From: 9FT-COMBO-48-23 sp963754385
Lineage (GTDB): Bacteria; Chloroflexota; Dehalococcoidia; GIF9; UBA5629
Length of the DNA: 64,000 nt
Assembly (NCBI GenBank): GCA_963754385.1
Contig: CAVWGE010000001.1
Span: 1-64,000 of the forward strand
Reading direction: 5' to 3'
The notes under the pieces were generated by a model. It saw only the letters and a program-made list of their open reading frames with translations, was not told the origin of the DNA and did no database searches. Positions 44,443 to 54,161 of this stretch are shown here, one piece after another (the stretch's first letter is position 1; the number at the start of each line of letters is the position of its first letter). The position numbers were made by a program, and so were the translations under genes.

Positions 44443-45291
44443 ATGGAGATTAGATTCAACACACACGGGCAGAGTTCACTAGCCACGAAAGTCTTTTTCA
44501 GCGACGAAAGTGGTTTTGAAGTTGCCTCCGTAATCGTGACAGGGAAGACCGATGCCGTTCTTATTGATGCACAGTGGACATTGTCGAATGCCTATCGAGT
44601 TGTGGCAGAAATACTGGAAACAGGTAAATACCTGAAAACGATTTATATTACTCATGCGCATCCTGACCATTACTTTGGACTTGGCACCATTGCCGAGGCT
44701 TTCCCTAAAGCCCGGGTTATAGCAATCCCTTCGGAAGCCCGTATAATCAACAACCAGTTTTTTGGTAAAATCGAACATTGGGAAAATGTGATAGGAACCA
44801 TCAACGTACCCAGAAAAACAGCTAATATCGAGCCTCTTACTGAGAACTACTTCGAACTGGAAGGACACCGTATCGAGATTATTTCAGAAGTGGTGGGGGA
44901 CATGAAATACAACACGGTGGTCTGGATCCCTTCGATAAAAACCCTGTATGCAAGCGACGTTCTTTTTAACCAGGCACACCCCTTTACCTGCGAGCTTACA
45001 GCGGAAGAACGCAAGCAGTGGATAAAGGACATTGACCGTATAGAGAAAATGGGTGCCGAGGTAATCATTCCCGGCCATCAAAAACCCGGAATGCCTTTCG
45101 ACACCAGTTCGCTCAATTTCACCAGGGATTATTGTGTGGCTACCGATGAGGAGCTGGCAAGAACGAACGATGTTGCTGGTTTTTATTACGCCATGGTAAA
45201 ACGCTTCCCTGATGCCAACCTCTTTATCAGCAACGAAATGAACGCAAATGTGTTCAAAGGAGACATGGATTGGAATTGGCGGGAAGAATGA
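44443..45291 (+). CDS. Metallo-beta-lactamase-fold hydrolase
   Basis: A 282-residue MBL-superfamily protein. The metal motif THAHPDHYFGLG (H-x-H-x-D-H) is at about 67-76, later ligands in ASDVLFNQAH (Asp) and IPGHQKPG (His). Members with this layout act as hydrolases of esters or lactones or as dioxygenases; no specific family recognised. RBS GGAGGG precedes the ATG. It stands tail to tail with the Bam operon, sharing a bidirectional terminator. Confidence 0.78.
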   Translation: MEIRFNTHGQSSLATKVFFSDESGFEVASVIVTGKTDAVLIDAQWTLSNAYRVVAEILETGKYLKTIYITHAHPDHYFGLGTIAEAFPKARVIAIPSEARIINNQFFGKIEHWENVIGTINVPRKTANIEPLTENYFELEGHRIEIISEVVGDMKYNTVVWIPSIKTLYASDVLFNQAHPFTCELTAEERKQWIKDIDRIEKMGAEVIIPGHQKPGMPFDTSSLNFTRDYCVATDEELARTNDVAGFYYAMVKRFPDANLFISNEMNANVFKGDMDWNWREE

Positions 45292-45361
45292 GACATGGTT
45301 GTTGACCAGGCTGATAACACACCTCTGAAAATAGCTCGATAAATAATATCGAGAACGGCAC

Positions 45362-45396
45362 AAAAAGCCCCCGGTTTCTATGCCGGGGCTTTTCCT
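45362..45396. terminator. Bidirectional terminator between the MBL gene and the bam operon
   Basis: AAAAAGCCCCCGG and CCGGGGCTTTTCC (loop TTTCTATG) form a strong GC stem with A and T runs on either side, so both the plus-strand MBL transcript and the minus-strand bam transcript can end here. Confidence 0.85.
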
Positions 45397-45438
45397 TTTG
45401 CGAGCAGATTCCGGTAGCCCTGTGGGTTCGAATGTTGC

Positions 45439-46053
45439 CTATTCCTCTGGCCCGGGTTCGAAAGAGGGTGAGGGAAAAGAAAGTGCTTCGGTTAAAAGAT
45501 AACTTGCTTGTAGTGCCTCTGTAGGACAAAGTGGAAAGCATTCCTTGCAGTTCCAGCACTCCTTAGAGGCTATCTCCGGGATGAAACTTATCTCTCGTCT
45601 TGCTCCTCTGTCAACAAATCCAATAGCGTTCTTTTTCTTGACTTCAGCACAGTATCTGACACATAGACCACAAAGAATGCAAAATGAGGACTCTTTTTCA
45701 AAACGGCCTTTGTCTGCTCCATACTCTTGAGCCAAATCCTGCAATTCTACGGCATCCGGAGCATGAGCTAGCATCAGCTCCAGAAGCACTTTGCGAGTTT
45801 TATCTATCTTCTCAGACCTGGTTCTTACTACCAAATTTTGTTCTACAGGGTAAAGGCAGGCAGCAACGAGATTTGTCCTACCGCGAGCTTCTATTTCTAC
45901 TGTGCAAATTCGGCAAGCCCCATAAGGTTCTAATTTCTCGTGGTGACAAAGTGTAGGGATATTTATTCCTACACTTTGTGCTGCCTCCAAAATGGTCATC
46001 CCTTCCCTGGCTTCAACTTCCCTTCCATCAATCTGTAAAATGATTTCACTCAT
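45439..46053 (-). CDS. bamI: BamI-like Fe-S subunit (NuoG N-terminus-like)
   Basis: A 204-residue protein similar to the N-terminal Fe-S part of NuoG/HoxU. A [2Fe-2S] domain has CHHEKLEPYGACRICTVEI and ACLYPV (about 35-66), then the HxxxC/CxxC-type region SFCILCGLCVRYCAEV (about 123-138) and ECWNCKECFPLCP (about 165-177) for [4Fe-4S] clusters. It carries electrons between the NADH-oxidising BamH-like subunit and the rest of the complex. It is the last gene of the order bamB-C-D-E-F-G-H-I, starting 2 bp after bamH, and is followed by a strong terminator. Confidence 0.85.
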   Translation of the reverse strand: MSEIILQIDGREVEAREGMTILEAAQSVGINIPTLCHHEKLEPYGACRICTVEIEARGRTNLVAACLYPVEQNLVVRTRSEKIDKTRKVLLELMLAHAPDAVELQDLAQEYGADKGRFEKESSFCILCGLCVRYCAEVKKKNAIGFVDRGARREISFIPEIASKECWNCKECFPLCPTEALQASYLLTEALSFPSPSFEPGPEE

Positions 46054-46055
46054 CT

Positions 46056-47978
46056 TTATTTACTCTCTCTGGCTATAATTCTTGCTTCTTCAGGGATAGG
46101 AGGCGGAACAGGCTCGCCAGAAATCTTCTTCGCCGCACCAAAGCGAGGGGGGCAAACTTCAAAGCAAGTTCCGCACTTTGTGCATTTCTCCTGGTCAATT
46201 ACATGGATCTGGTTCTTACCACCTACAATCGCCTCTGCAGGGCATTGCCTGAGACAAATCATGCAAGCCTGACACTTCTCGGGGTCGATATAGTATGAGA
46301 TTAGCGCCTTACACGCGTAAGCCGGACAACGCTTCTCCTTGATGTGTGCCTCATACTCATCTCTGAAGTAGCGTATCGTGCTTAGAACCGGGTTGGGGGC
46401 AGACTTACCTAAAGCACAAAGTGAGGCATCTTTTGTTACCACGGATAGCTCCTCCAAAAGCTCGATGTCGCCCTCTCTCCCCTTTCCTTCACTAATATTA
46501 GTCAGAATCTTAAGCATCTGCCTGATGCCTTCACGGCAGGGGACGCATTTGCCACACGATTCATCAGCGAGGAAGTTAAGAAAGTACCTGGCGACATCAA
46601 TCATACAGGTATCTTCATCCATTACAATCATGCCACCTGAACCCATCATTGAGCCAGCCTTGGCGAGCTCATCAAAATCGACTTTCATGTCTAACTGTTC
46701 CTCAGGGATACATCCTCCGGATGGACCCCCGGTCTGCACTGCTTTGAATCTCTTGCCTCCAGGGATACCACCGCCTACCTTATAGATAATATCTTTCAGG
46801 GTTATGCCCATGGGTACTTCCACAAGGCCGGTATTGTTTATCTTACCTACCAAGGAGAAAATCTTCGTGCCCTTGCTGCCTTCAGTTCCAAATTGAGTAA
46901 ACCAGTCAGCGCCTTTATTGATAATAAGCGGCACATTAGCCCAAGTCTCAACATTATTCAAGCAGCTGGGTCTATCCCAAATGCCCTTAACGGCGGTGTG
47001 GATATACTTCGGTCTGGGCTCTCCTACCTTGCCTTCTATTGCCGTCATCAGAGCGCTCGATTCACCAGAGACGAAAGCGCCGGCTCCTCGGTGCACTTTA
47101 ATAGTGAAATCAAAACCTGAGCCAAGGATATTTTCTCCAAGGAGACCATGCTCCTCGGCCTGCTTGATAGCAATACCCACGTTCTCTACTGCCAGGGGAT
47201 ATTCCTGCCGAACGTAAATATAACCCTCATGGGAGCCGATGGCATAGGCTCCCATGGTCAACCCCTCAAGAACTGAATGAGGGTTCCCCTCGAGAAGGGC
47301 TCTATCCATAAATGCCCCTGGGTCACCCTCGTCGGCGTTGACTATCACATACTTTATTTCGTCAGGGGCATTGCGACATTCCTCCCATTTCTTGCCGGCA
47401 GGAAAGCCACCGCCTCCCCTCCCTCTCAGGTTGGATTTTTTGACTTCCTCCAATACTTGCTCGGAGGTCATCTGGGAAAGAACTTTGGCTAAAGCAGAAT
47501 AACCACCTAGCGCCAGATAATCATCGATACTTTTAGGATCAATCTTAATGTTATTGCCGATAAGGAGCCGCATCTGGTTCTTGTAAAAAGGTATTTCATA
47601 CTCATGTACTGCTTTTTCGCCAGTATTTGGGTCAGTATAAAGCAGGCGGTCAATCACTTTTTTCCCAACTACAGTCTGAGAGACAATTTCTGGGGCGTCC
47701 TCCGGTGTTACCCCTATATAACAGATTTCTTCGGGATAGATAACGACTAGAGGTCCTTTTTCACAAAAGCCGGGGCAACCGGTTCCTCTAACGTCAACCT
47801 TGGTCTTTAAAGCTTGTTTTTCGATTTCTTCTTCAAAGGCACTGATAACCCTGTCACTGCCGAGAGCGAGACAGCCGGTTCCAGCACATATCGTAATACA
47901 GGGTTTGTTTTGGTCTCTTTTGGACAATATTTCTTGCCTGAGTTCTTCCAATTCAGTAGGCGAATTTATCTTTGGCAT
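46056..47978 (-). CDS. bamH: BamH-like NADH-binding flavoprotein (NuoF-like)
   Basis: A 640-residue protein with three parts. The N-terminus (about 25-120) is a thioredoxin-like [2Fe-2S] domain (CAGTGCLALGSDRV, later GCPGFCEKGP). The central NuoF core has the FMN/NADH-binding NLRGRGGGGFPAGKKWEEC (about 196-215), NADEGDPGAFMDRALLEGNP and the cluster motif ESCGKCVPCREGIRQ (about 480). The C-terminus adds two [4Fe-4S] motifs (CQACMICLRQCP, CTKCGTCFEVCP). This layout is that of HndC/NfnC-type flavin subunits in electron-bifurcating complexes, where NADH is oxidised or ferredoxin is used. The gene overlaps neither neighbour and starts 9 bp after bamG. Confidence 0.9.
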   Translation of the reverse strand: MPKINSPTELEELRQEILSKRDQNKPCITICAGTGCLALGSDRVISAFEEEIEKQALKTKVDVRGTGCPGFCEKGPLVVIYPEEICYIGVTPEDAPEIVSQTVVGKKVIDRLLYTDPNTGEKAVHEYEIPFYKNQMRLLIGNNIKIDPKSIDDYLALGGYSALAKVLSQMTSEQVLEEVKKSNLRGRGGGGFPAGKKWEECRNAPDEIKYVIVNADEGDPGAFMDRALLEGNPHSVLEGLTMGAYAIGSHEGYIYVRQEYPLAVENVGIAIKQAEEHGLLGENILGSGFDFTIKVHRGAGAFVSGESSALMTAIEGKVGEPRPKYIHTAVKGIWDRPSCLNNVETWANVPLIINKGADWFTQFGTEGSKGTKIFSLVGKINNTGLVEVPMGITLKDIIYKVGGGIPGGKRFKAVQTGGPSGGCIPEEQLDMKVDFDELAKAGSMMGSGGMIVMDEDTCMIDVARYFLNFLADESCGKCVPCREGIRQMLKILTNISEGKGREGDIELLEELSVVTKDASLCALGKSAPNPVLSTIRYFRDEYEAHIKEKRCPAYACKALISYYIDPEKCQACMICLRQCPAEAIVGGKNQIHVIDQEKCTKCGTCFEVCPPRFGAAKKISGEPVPPPIPEEARIIARESK

Positions 47979-47987
47979 AATTTTCCC

Positions 47988-48473
47988 TTAATCATAGTTT
48001 TTCAACACGTCTTCTATCTTGGTTGGTACTAGCTTTCCGTGATACTTTTTATCGATTACCATCACCGGTCCTAAAGCACAGCAGCCGAGGCAGTTGACAG
48101 TTTCCAGGCTAAACTTCAAATCCAAGTCCGTTTCGCCAGGTCTAATTCCAGTCAGGTCTTGAACCGTGTCGAGGACGCGCGGCGCACCGCGAACATGACA
48201 GGCAGTACCCATACATATGTGAATTTCATGACGTCCTCTAGGAACTAAGTTAAAAGCTTTATAAAAGGTAGCTATATGCTGTATCCGGCTTAAAGGCACT
48301 TTTAATTTCTTGCTGACTTTCTTTAATGCTTCCTTAGGAAGCCAGTGATTTTCGCTCTGAATCTCCAGTAATACTTGAATTAGTGAACTGGCATCGCCCT
48401 GATATTTATTTATAATCTTATCGATTTTATCGTTACCAATAGCCGCTGTCTTAACTTTCCCTTTTTCTTTCAT
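47988..48473 (-). CDS. bamG: BamG-like [2Fe-2S] subunit (NuoE-like)
   Basis: A 161-residue NuoE-family protein: a helical N-terminus followed by the thioredoxin-like fold with Cys ligands in HICMGTACHVRGAP (about 92-97) and TVNCLGCCALGP (about 134-139). It holds one [2Fe-2S] cluster next to the BamH subunit and relays electrons. Length and Cys spacing fit the family. It follows bamF by 25 bp and precedes bamH by 9 bp. Confidence 0.9.
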   Translation of the reverse strand: MKEKGKVKTAAIGNDKIDKIINKYQGDASSLIQVLLEIQSENHWLPKEALKKVSKKLKVPLSRIQHIATFYKAFNLVPRGRHEIHICMGTACHVRGAPRVLDTVQDLTGIRPGETDLDLKFSLETVNCLGCCALGPVMVIDKKYHGKLVPTKIEDVLKNYD

Positions 48474-48498
48474 CTAATCTTGTTCCTTCTCTCTCATC

Positions 48499-49266
48499 TC
48501 AGGCGGGAACAAAGCCCTTCTGGATTTTATCGAACCTGACTAATCCTTCCCTTGCTGAACTATTAAGGTATCTTGATACTTCAGACGGACTTAAGCCTAA
48601 AATCTCAGAGATTTCTCCAGTTGAAAGGGGTCTTTCTCGCAGGAGTGACAAAATTTGGCTTATTGTCAATTTATCTACAATTAATTCGCGGAATAATCTA
48701 TTCACCTCGTCACTGGCGAAAAATTCGTTATATTCATCTTCCGTATCAAAACGTACTCTCAGCCTCTCCCTTTCCACCAGCTTAATGTAGGGGACTAAGT
48801 TTCTAACCGCTTCAAGTTTTAACTTTAATCCTTTTTTATCTATTCCTTCGCCTATGCCAAGTGGTCCTAACTCCTTAATCTTCTTGATAAAATCATTGAC
48901 AACTTCGGCGAAACGGATTCCTTCACCGGAAGACATAAATTCGATCCTTAACCTTTCCGGGTTTATCCCTATGTGCTCCATTAATTTTTTACATAATAGC
49001 ACCATGTTTAATGCATGGTAGTTTCCATCGGTAATATAATTACATTCATTTAAATGGCAACCACCAATAAACACCCCGTCTGCTCCATTTGAGAAGGCTC
49101 TGAGTACAAATTCCAGGTCGACTCTGCCGGTGCACATGACGCGAATAAGCCTCATTTCAGTTGTATATTGCAGTCTGGAAACTCCAGCCAGGTCAGCAGC
49201 GCCGTATACTCACCAATGGCATACAAAGCCCAATATTCTTGGTTTAAACTCGACTCCTGTACTCAT
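48499..49266 (-). CDS. bamF: BamF-like MvhD-family selenoprotein with C-terminal HTH
   Basis: A 255-residue MvhD/VhuD-like subunit read through an in-frame UGA at 49210-49212 (residue 19). The true start is the ATG at 49266, behind GGGAG; the first 18 codons end in CHW, then UGA, then VYGAADLAGVSRLQY. In the family this site is C-x-x-C (CNWCSYAGADLAGVSR), so UGA replaces a [2Fe-2S]-ligand Cys, giving Cys16-x-x-Sec19. Without read-through the frame would start at 49155 and lose the conserved beginning. The body has VMCTGRVDLEFVLRAFSNGA and GGCHLNECNYITDGNYHA. Residues from about 200 form a winged helix (LSTGEISEILGLSPSEVSRY). It links HdrA-like BamE to the rest. Confidence 0.9.
49163..49209 (-). 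promoter_or_regulatory. SECIS-like hairpin after the bamF UGA
   Basis: Directly after the UGA, GUAUA (49205-49209) pairs with UAUAC (49163-49167), with an inner UGC/GCA pairing and an apical CUGG-AGUUU-CCAG hairpin (49175-49187) centred about 29 nt from the UGA. Bacterial SECIS elements sit at this distance and often have GU in the apical loop. The fold is by eye. Confidence 0.55.
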
Positions 49267-49306
49267 TCGTATCTCCCTTTTAAATCGGTAATTCCTGCTT
49301 TTTTCA

Positions 49307-52300
49307 TTAGTGGACTTCTACGAGGGCTGGAACCTTCTCAATGGCCGGAACCGCCGCGTCAATTTGGCTTAAGATCTCTTCATTGGTATAGTGCTTCAGT
49401 GAAATAGCCGCTGTTGGACACTTTGCGTTACACAGACCATCTCCTTTACAGAGAACAGGATTAACCGTGGCTTTTCTGCCTTGTGGTGTATCGTGAAATT
49501 CTATAGCACCATACGCGCAAGCTGAGATACATGCCCCACACGAAATACACTTACTCTCATTCACCTCGCAAACAGAACCTGAGGCTGTGAATGTATCACG
49601 TGAGAGAAGCGTTAAGACCCGGCCGGCAGCTCCATAAGCCTGGCTAACCGCCTCAGATATATGTTTTGGATAGTGAGCCGTTCCACACAGGTAAACGCCG
49701 TCAGCACCGAAGTCAACAGGTCTTAATTTGACATGGGCTTCTTTGAAAAAATCATCCGGTCCTAAAGAGACCCTGAATAATTGAGATAGTTCTTTGTTTC
49801 CTGCGGAGGGAATAGCAGCGGCAGCTAAAGCGAGCGAATCAGCATCTATAGCAACTTTTTTGCCTAAGATAGGGTCGGTCACGGTAACCCTCAGAATAGG
49901 CTGACCTCCCTCTTCAACGGCTTCCACCTGGGGTTTATCATCCGGCTCATAGCGGATGAACTTCACTTCCCGGTTCGCCGCTTCCCGGTAATAATCCTCA
50001 CTAAACCCATACGTTCTCATGTCCCGAAAGAGAATGTAAATATCCATTTGGGGGTTTATCTCTTTTAGTTTCAAGGCGTTCTTTATAGCCTGGCTACAAC
50101 ATATCCGGGCGCAGTAATTTCTATCTTCCTGTCTGCAACCCACACATTGAATCATCACCAGACTCCGGGAGTTAATCAGCCTTTCTTCTCTTTTGGCGAT
50201 TTTCTCCTCCAATTCCAGTTGGGTCATTACCTTGTCATCTTCCCCATAAAGGTATTCGGTGGGTTTATATTCTTCAGCACCAGAAGCGATGATGGTTGCT
50301 CCATGCTTTATTTCGGTGACCCTTCCTTCGGATTTCACCTTGGTTATGAAATTCCCCACGTAACCGGAAGCCTCTGTGATGGTAGCATCAGTATATACAT
50401 GTATTAAGGGGTGCTGATAAACTTTGCGTATAAGGTCACGCAAATATGCTTGAACATCCAGCCCTTCCAGAGTGTAATGAATTCTTCGAGCCATTCCCCC
50501 CAGTTCTGTATCCTTTTCCACCAGGTAAACCTCGTGTTCCTGGTTGGCTATGGAGAGAGCACAAGTCATGCCGGCTATACCCCCACCAACCACTAATGCC
50601 CTTTTATCGACCGGCAAATCGAATTCCTGTAAGGGCTCCAAACGGCAAGCTCGGGCTACCGACATCCGGATTATATCCTTTGCCTTTTGTGTGGCATCTT
50701 CCTTTTCTCGAGAGTGAACCCAGGAGCAATGTTCTCTAATATTAGCCATGTCGTAGTAATATTGATTAATTCCCGCCTCCCGAAGGGTATCCCGGAATAA
50801 AGGCTCAAGGGTCTTGGGGCTGCAGGCAGCGACAACCACTCGATTGAGACCTTTTTCCTTTGTCATGTCTGTTATTTCTTTGGCAGAATTAGTAGCACAT
50901 GAAAATAGCTGTTCCTGAGCGTAGACAACATTGGGTAAGGTTAAGGCATATTCAACTGTGGAAGGAACATCTACCACTCTTCCGATATTAGCCCCACAAT
51001 GACACACAAAGACCCCTATCCTTGGTTCCTCTTTGGAGACATCTCTTTCCGGAGGGTATATCCTTTCTTTGGTCAGCTTTCCTCGCCGGTAGTCAAGGAG
51101 TTCACCACATTGGGAGCTAGCTCCGCTGGCGCTAAAAACCGACTCGGGAATATCCATAGGACCCCGGAAGGCTCCGCTTATAAAAATTCCCGGGCGCGAG
51201 GTCTCTATCGGATTAACGGGATTGGTTTTACAGAATCCGTAAGAATTGAGCTCGATGCCGAACTTATCAGCCAGACCCTTCACATCAGCAGGAGGATTCA
51301 ATCCAACGGATAATACAACAAGGTCGAATTCCTCCTCCTTTACTCCATCCTCAGTAGTAGAATATCTTATGCTTACATTCTTGGTTTCCGGGTTCTCTTT
51401 TCCTAAGGATACGTAGCTTCTTATAAATCGGACTCCGGGAAGTTTCTCTGCTCTTTGGTAGAATCGCTCGAAATCCTTGCCGAATGACCGGATATCGTTA
51501 TGGAATATAGTACATTGGGCATCAGCGTAATGGTCTTTTGTCAAAATAACCTGTTTCTGGGTATACGTGCAGCATACGGCTGAACAATAGCTGTTACCGC
51601 CCGGGATAACTTGTCTGGAGCCGACGCACTGAATCCAGGCTATTTTATGTGGATGCTTCTTGTCGGAAGCACGCAGTATCTCACCTTCGTATGGCCCGGT
51701 GGCGCATAATAGCCGTTCATAGTCCATACTGGTTACCACGTTCTGCATCTTTCCGTAGCCATATTCATCCCTCAGCTTAGGATCAAATGGCTCAAGACCA
51801 GGAGACAGAACTACGGCACCTACTTTTAGTTCTAACTTCTCCGGCTTCTGATTGAAATCTATGGCATCATTCTTACAGACTCCTACGCAAATGTTACATT
51901 TTTTGTCTTTAAGGTAGAGGCAGCTTTCATCTATATAAGTGATAAGGGGAATTGCTTGAGCGAAGTATATATGGATGGCTTTACTCTTCGATATTTCTTG
52001 ATTAAACTGATCAGGGTATTGGACCGGGCAGTATTCTACACAGGTAGTACAACCCGTGCATTTGTCCTCTATAATGTATCTGGGCTTTCTAATCAGCGTT
52101 ACCTTGAAGCTTCCTGCCTCCCCTGCTACACTGTCAACTTCAGTATAAGGCAGTACCTCTATATTGGGATGCCGGCCGACCTCGACCAGTTTAGGTGAGA
52201 GTATTCACATGGAGCAGTCATTGGTGGGAAAGGTCTTGTCAAGCTGAGCCATATGGCCGCCAATGGCAGGTGATTTCTCAACCAGGTAAACCTTATAACC

Positions 52301-52423
52301 CGCCGTGGCAAGATCAAGGGCTGCTTGAATACCGCTGATTCCTCCACCAACAACCATGACATCTCCAAAATTGCCGTCTGCAAGACTTTTAATGAGCTGT
52401 CCTTCAACTGTTTCCTTTTCCAT
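49307..52423 (-). CDS. bamE: BamE-like HdrA-family flavo-FeS selenoprotein
   Basis: A 1038-residue HdrA-like protein read through an in-frame UGA at 52205-52207 (residue 73). It starts with FAD motif VMVVGGGISGIQAALDLATA (about 22-41), then PAIGGHMAQLDKTFPTNDCS-M-UGA-ILSPKLV, where HdrA proteins have a Cys. After the UGA the frame is open for the whole remaining protein with KCTGCTTCVEYCP, NICVGVCKNDA, a second FAD/NAD part (GGGIAGMTCALSIANQEHEV), two further CxxC-type cluster motifs (CISCGACISACAYG, CKGDGLCNAKCP) near the end. Flavin-based electron bifurcation is expected at this subunit. A start at 51748 would lose the FAD motif and first clusters. RBS GGACGGAG precedes 52423. Confidence 0.93.
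52172..52204 (-). promoter_or_regulatory. SECIS-like hairpin after the bamE UGA
   Basis: Fifteen nt after the UGA, CUGGUC (52184-52189) pairs with GGCCGG (52172-52177) in a 6-bp stem with loop GAGGUC. The GGUC loop and the distance match bacterial SECIS elements such as that of fdhF. Confidence 0.65.
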
Positions 52424-52456
52424 TTTTCTCCGTCCTTATCTGATTTCTTTGCTTCT

Positions 52457-53659
52457 CTAAATCGCTTCCTGGATGATCTCTGTGATGTCTTTAATCTCCA
52501 GGGATTCACTATCCTTCAGGGTTAACCTGCTATCCTCAAAATTGACGATGCAATATGGGCAGGAAGTAACCAGCATCTCAGCCCCGACCCCAACAGCTTG
52601 CTCTAATCTGAGGTCGGAGAATCTTTCACCCTTTGGAGTGTCCATCCAAATCCCGCCTCCTCCACCGCCGCAACAGAGACTATCTTCCCGCGAATCAGCC
52701 ATCTCAATCAGTTCTAGACCGGGTACCTTCTTCAGGACCTCTCGGGGTTCGTCGTATATGCCATTATGCCGACCCAGGTAACATGGGTCATGATAAGTAA
52801 TTTTCTTACCGTACTCCTTGGTGAGCTCAAGCCTTCCCTCATTAATAAGCTGGAATAAATATTGGGAGATATGAACCACCTCAAACTTTGCCTTAAATTC
52901 GGTATACTCGTTTGTGAACGTGTGGTAGCAATGAGGCGAAGAAACAAGGATTTTTTTCACTCCATTATCGATAAAAGTTTTGATGTTTTCCCTGGCTAAG
53001 CGTTTGAATAATTTCTCATCGCCCGTCCTGCGGATGCTTTCTCCACAGCAGTTCTCCTTGGAACCCAGTATGCCAAAATCTACACCTGCCCTGTTAAGGA
53101 TATTAGCTGTGGCAGTAGCCACCTTTTTTAATCTTGAGTCATAGCTGGGGTAGCAGCCGGGAAAATACAAAATTTCCATCCCCTCGGTGAACGTTTTTAC
53201 AGACAGACCGTTTGCCCAATCCCCCCTCTTTTCTCGTGATTCACGCAAGGGGTTGCCTTCGGCAGCCAGGCTTACATTTACGGTGTGGATTGGAGCAGGA
53301 GAAATCCCTGCTTCCGAGGCAATCCTGCGAAATGATACACTAACATCTATCGTTCCTACTCCCCTGGGGCACCGCTGCGGGCACCTTCCGCAGGTAGTAC
53401 AGCGCCACATATCTTCGCCTTCTATCTCAGGCAAACCGAACGTAGCCTGCCTGACTATGTTGCGCATACTAAATTTTCTAACCCTGTTCCACGGACAAAC
53501 AGTATCACATAATCCGCATTGATAGCATAATTTGAAGGCTTCTCCGCCAGCCTCTTTTATGGCATCTATTGCCTCTTTGAAGGGTGCTACAGTCTCCACT
53601 ATCTTTTTAATCCTCTTCTTTCGCCTTAATGTTTTAGCCCTTCTTTGACATTCGGGCAA
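52457..53659 (-). CDS. bamD: BamD-like HdrD-type Fe-S protein
   Basis: A 400-residue protein with two [4Fe-4S] ferredoxin motifs (CYQCGLCDTVCPWNRVRKF at about 45-63; CTTCGRCPQRCPRGVGT at about 87-104) and two CCG domains (GCYPSYDSRL...NCCGESIRR; CYLGRHNG...LCCGGGGGGIW then SCPYCIVNF), the layout of HdrD/GlpC/LutA-type heterodisulfide reductase catalytic subunits. In the Bam complex it passes electrons from BamE to the active-site part. The first codon at 53659 is TTG and overlaps bamC by 26 bp; a GTG at 53599 is an alternative start. Confidence 0.88.
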   Translation of the reverse strand: MPECQRRAKTLRRKKRIKKIVETVAPFKEAIDAIKEAGGEAFKLCYQCGLCDTVCPWNRVRKFSMRNIVRQATFGLPEIEGEDMWRCTTCGRCPQRCPRGVGTIDVSVSFRRIASEAGISPAPIHTVNVSLAAEGNPLRESREKRGDWANGLSVKTFTEGMEILYFPGCYPSYDSRLKKVATATANILNRAGVDFGILGSKENCCGESIRRTGDEKLFKRLARENIKTFIDNGVKKILVSSPHCYHTFTNEYTEFKAKFEVVHISQYLFQLINEGRLELTKEYGKKITYHDPCYLGRHNGIYDEPREVLKKVPGLELIEMADSREDSLCCGGGGGGIWMDTPKGERFSDLRLEQAVGVGAEMLVTSCPYCIVNFEDSRLTLKDSESLEIKDITEIIQEAI

Positions 53660-54161
53660 CGGTATCTATTATCTTCTCCAAGCCATATTTATTTACCATT
53701 GTTTCCAATCCTATCTCCATCTCCTCCAGCTTCTCCTCTTCTTTCTCTTCCTCTTCCCTTTCTTCGTAAGTCAGGGCATCAGATAAGCACCACTGAACAC
53801 ACATCGGCTCTGATAGTGGCGGATCGCTTTCACACATGTCGCATTTTAGAGGGAGACTGGAATCGGGCTCTTTGAAAAGCGTCCTGGATGGGCAGGAAGC
53901 CCTGCAGAAGTCACACTCGTCATATTCCTTTCCATCAAGCACATATTTGTCTCTGCCAGTGCATTCGGCTTTAGTATACTCACCTGCCTGTACAGGAAGA
54001 TATAAGTCTTTTAGTGGCTCATGAATCAGCCGAATGCGAGACCTCTCCGGATTGTTGCTGCTATATTTTGGCGAAGCGTGAAAGGCGGAGCAGACTACCT
54101 CACATGCCCGGCAACCATTGCATTTATCAACATCGATCTTGATCACCTTGACTTTTTTCAT
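53634..54161 (-). CDS. bamC: BamC-like [4Fe-4S] electron-transfer subunit
   Basis: A 175-residue ferredoxin-like protein with CNGCRACEVVCSAFH (about 14-28), CDFCRASCPSR (about 83-93) and CDMCESDPPLSEPMCVQWC (about 107-125) as cluster ligands, and an acidic, helical C-terminus with a run of Glu. It overlaps bamB by 4 bp (ATGA), so the two are co-translated. In class II benzoyl-CoA reductase BamC is the small electron-carrying partner of BamB. Confidence 0.87.
   Translation of the reverse strand: MKKVKVIKIDVDKCNGCRACEVVCSAFHASPKYSSNNPERSRIRLIHEPLKDLYLPVQAGEYTKAECTGRDKYVLDGKEYDECDFCRASCPSRTLFKEPDSSLPLKCDMCESDPPLSEPMCVQWCLSDALTYEEREEEEKEEEKLEEMEIGLETMVNKYGLEKIIDTVARMSKKG

Noticed and set aside
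48499..49155. BamF starting at 49155
   Set aside because: The conserved N-terminal part of MvhD proteins is encoded in frame upstream across a UGA, with a good ribosome binding site at 49266.
49307..51748. BamE as a shorter protein starting at 51748
   Set aside because: This start would drop the FAD motif and the first clusters; the upstream part is in the same frame across a single UGA and fits HdrA.
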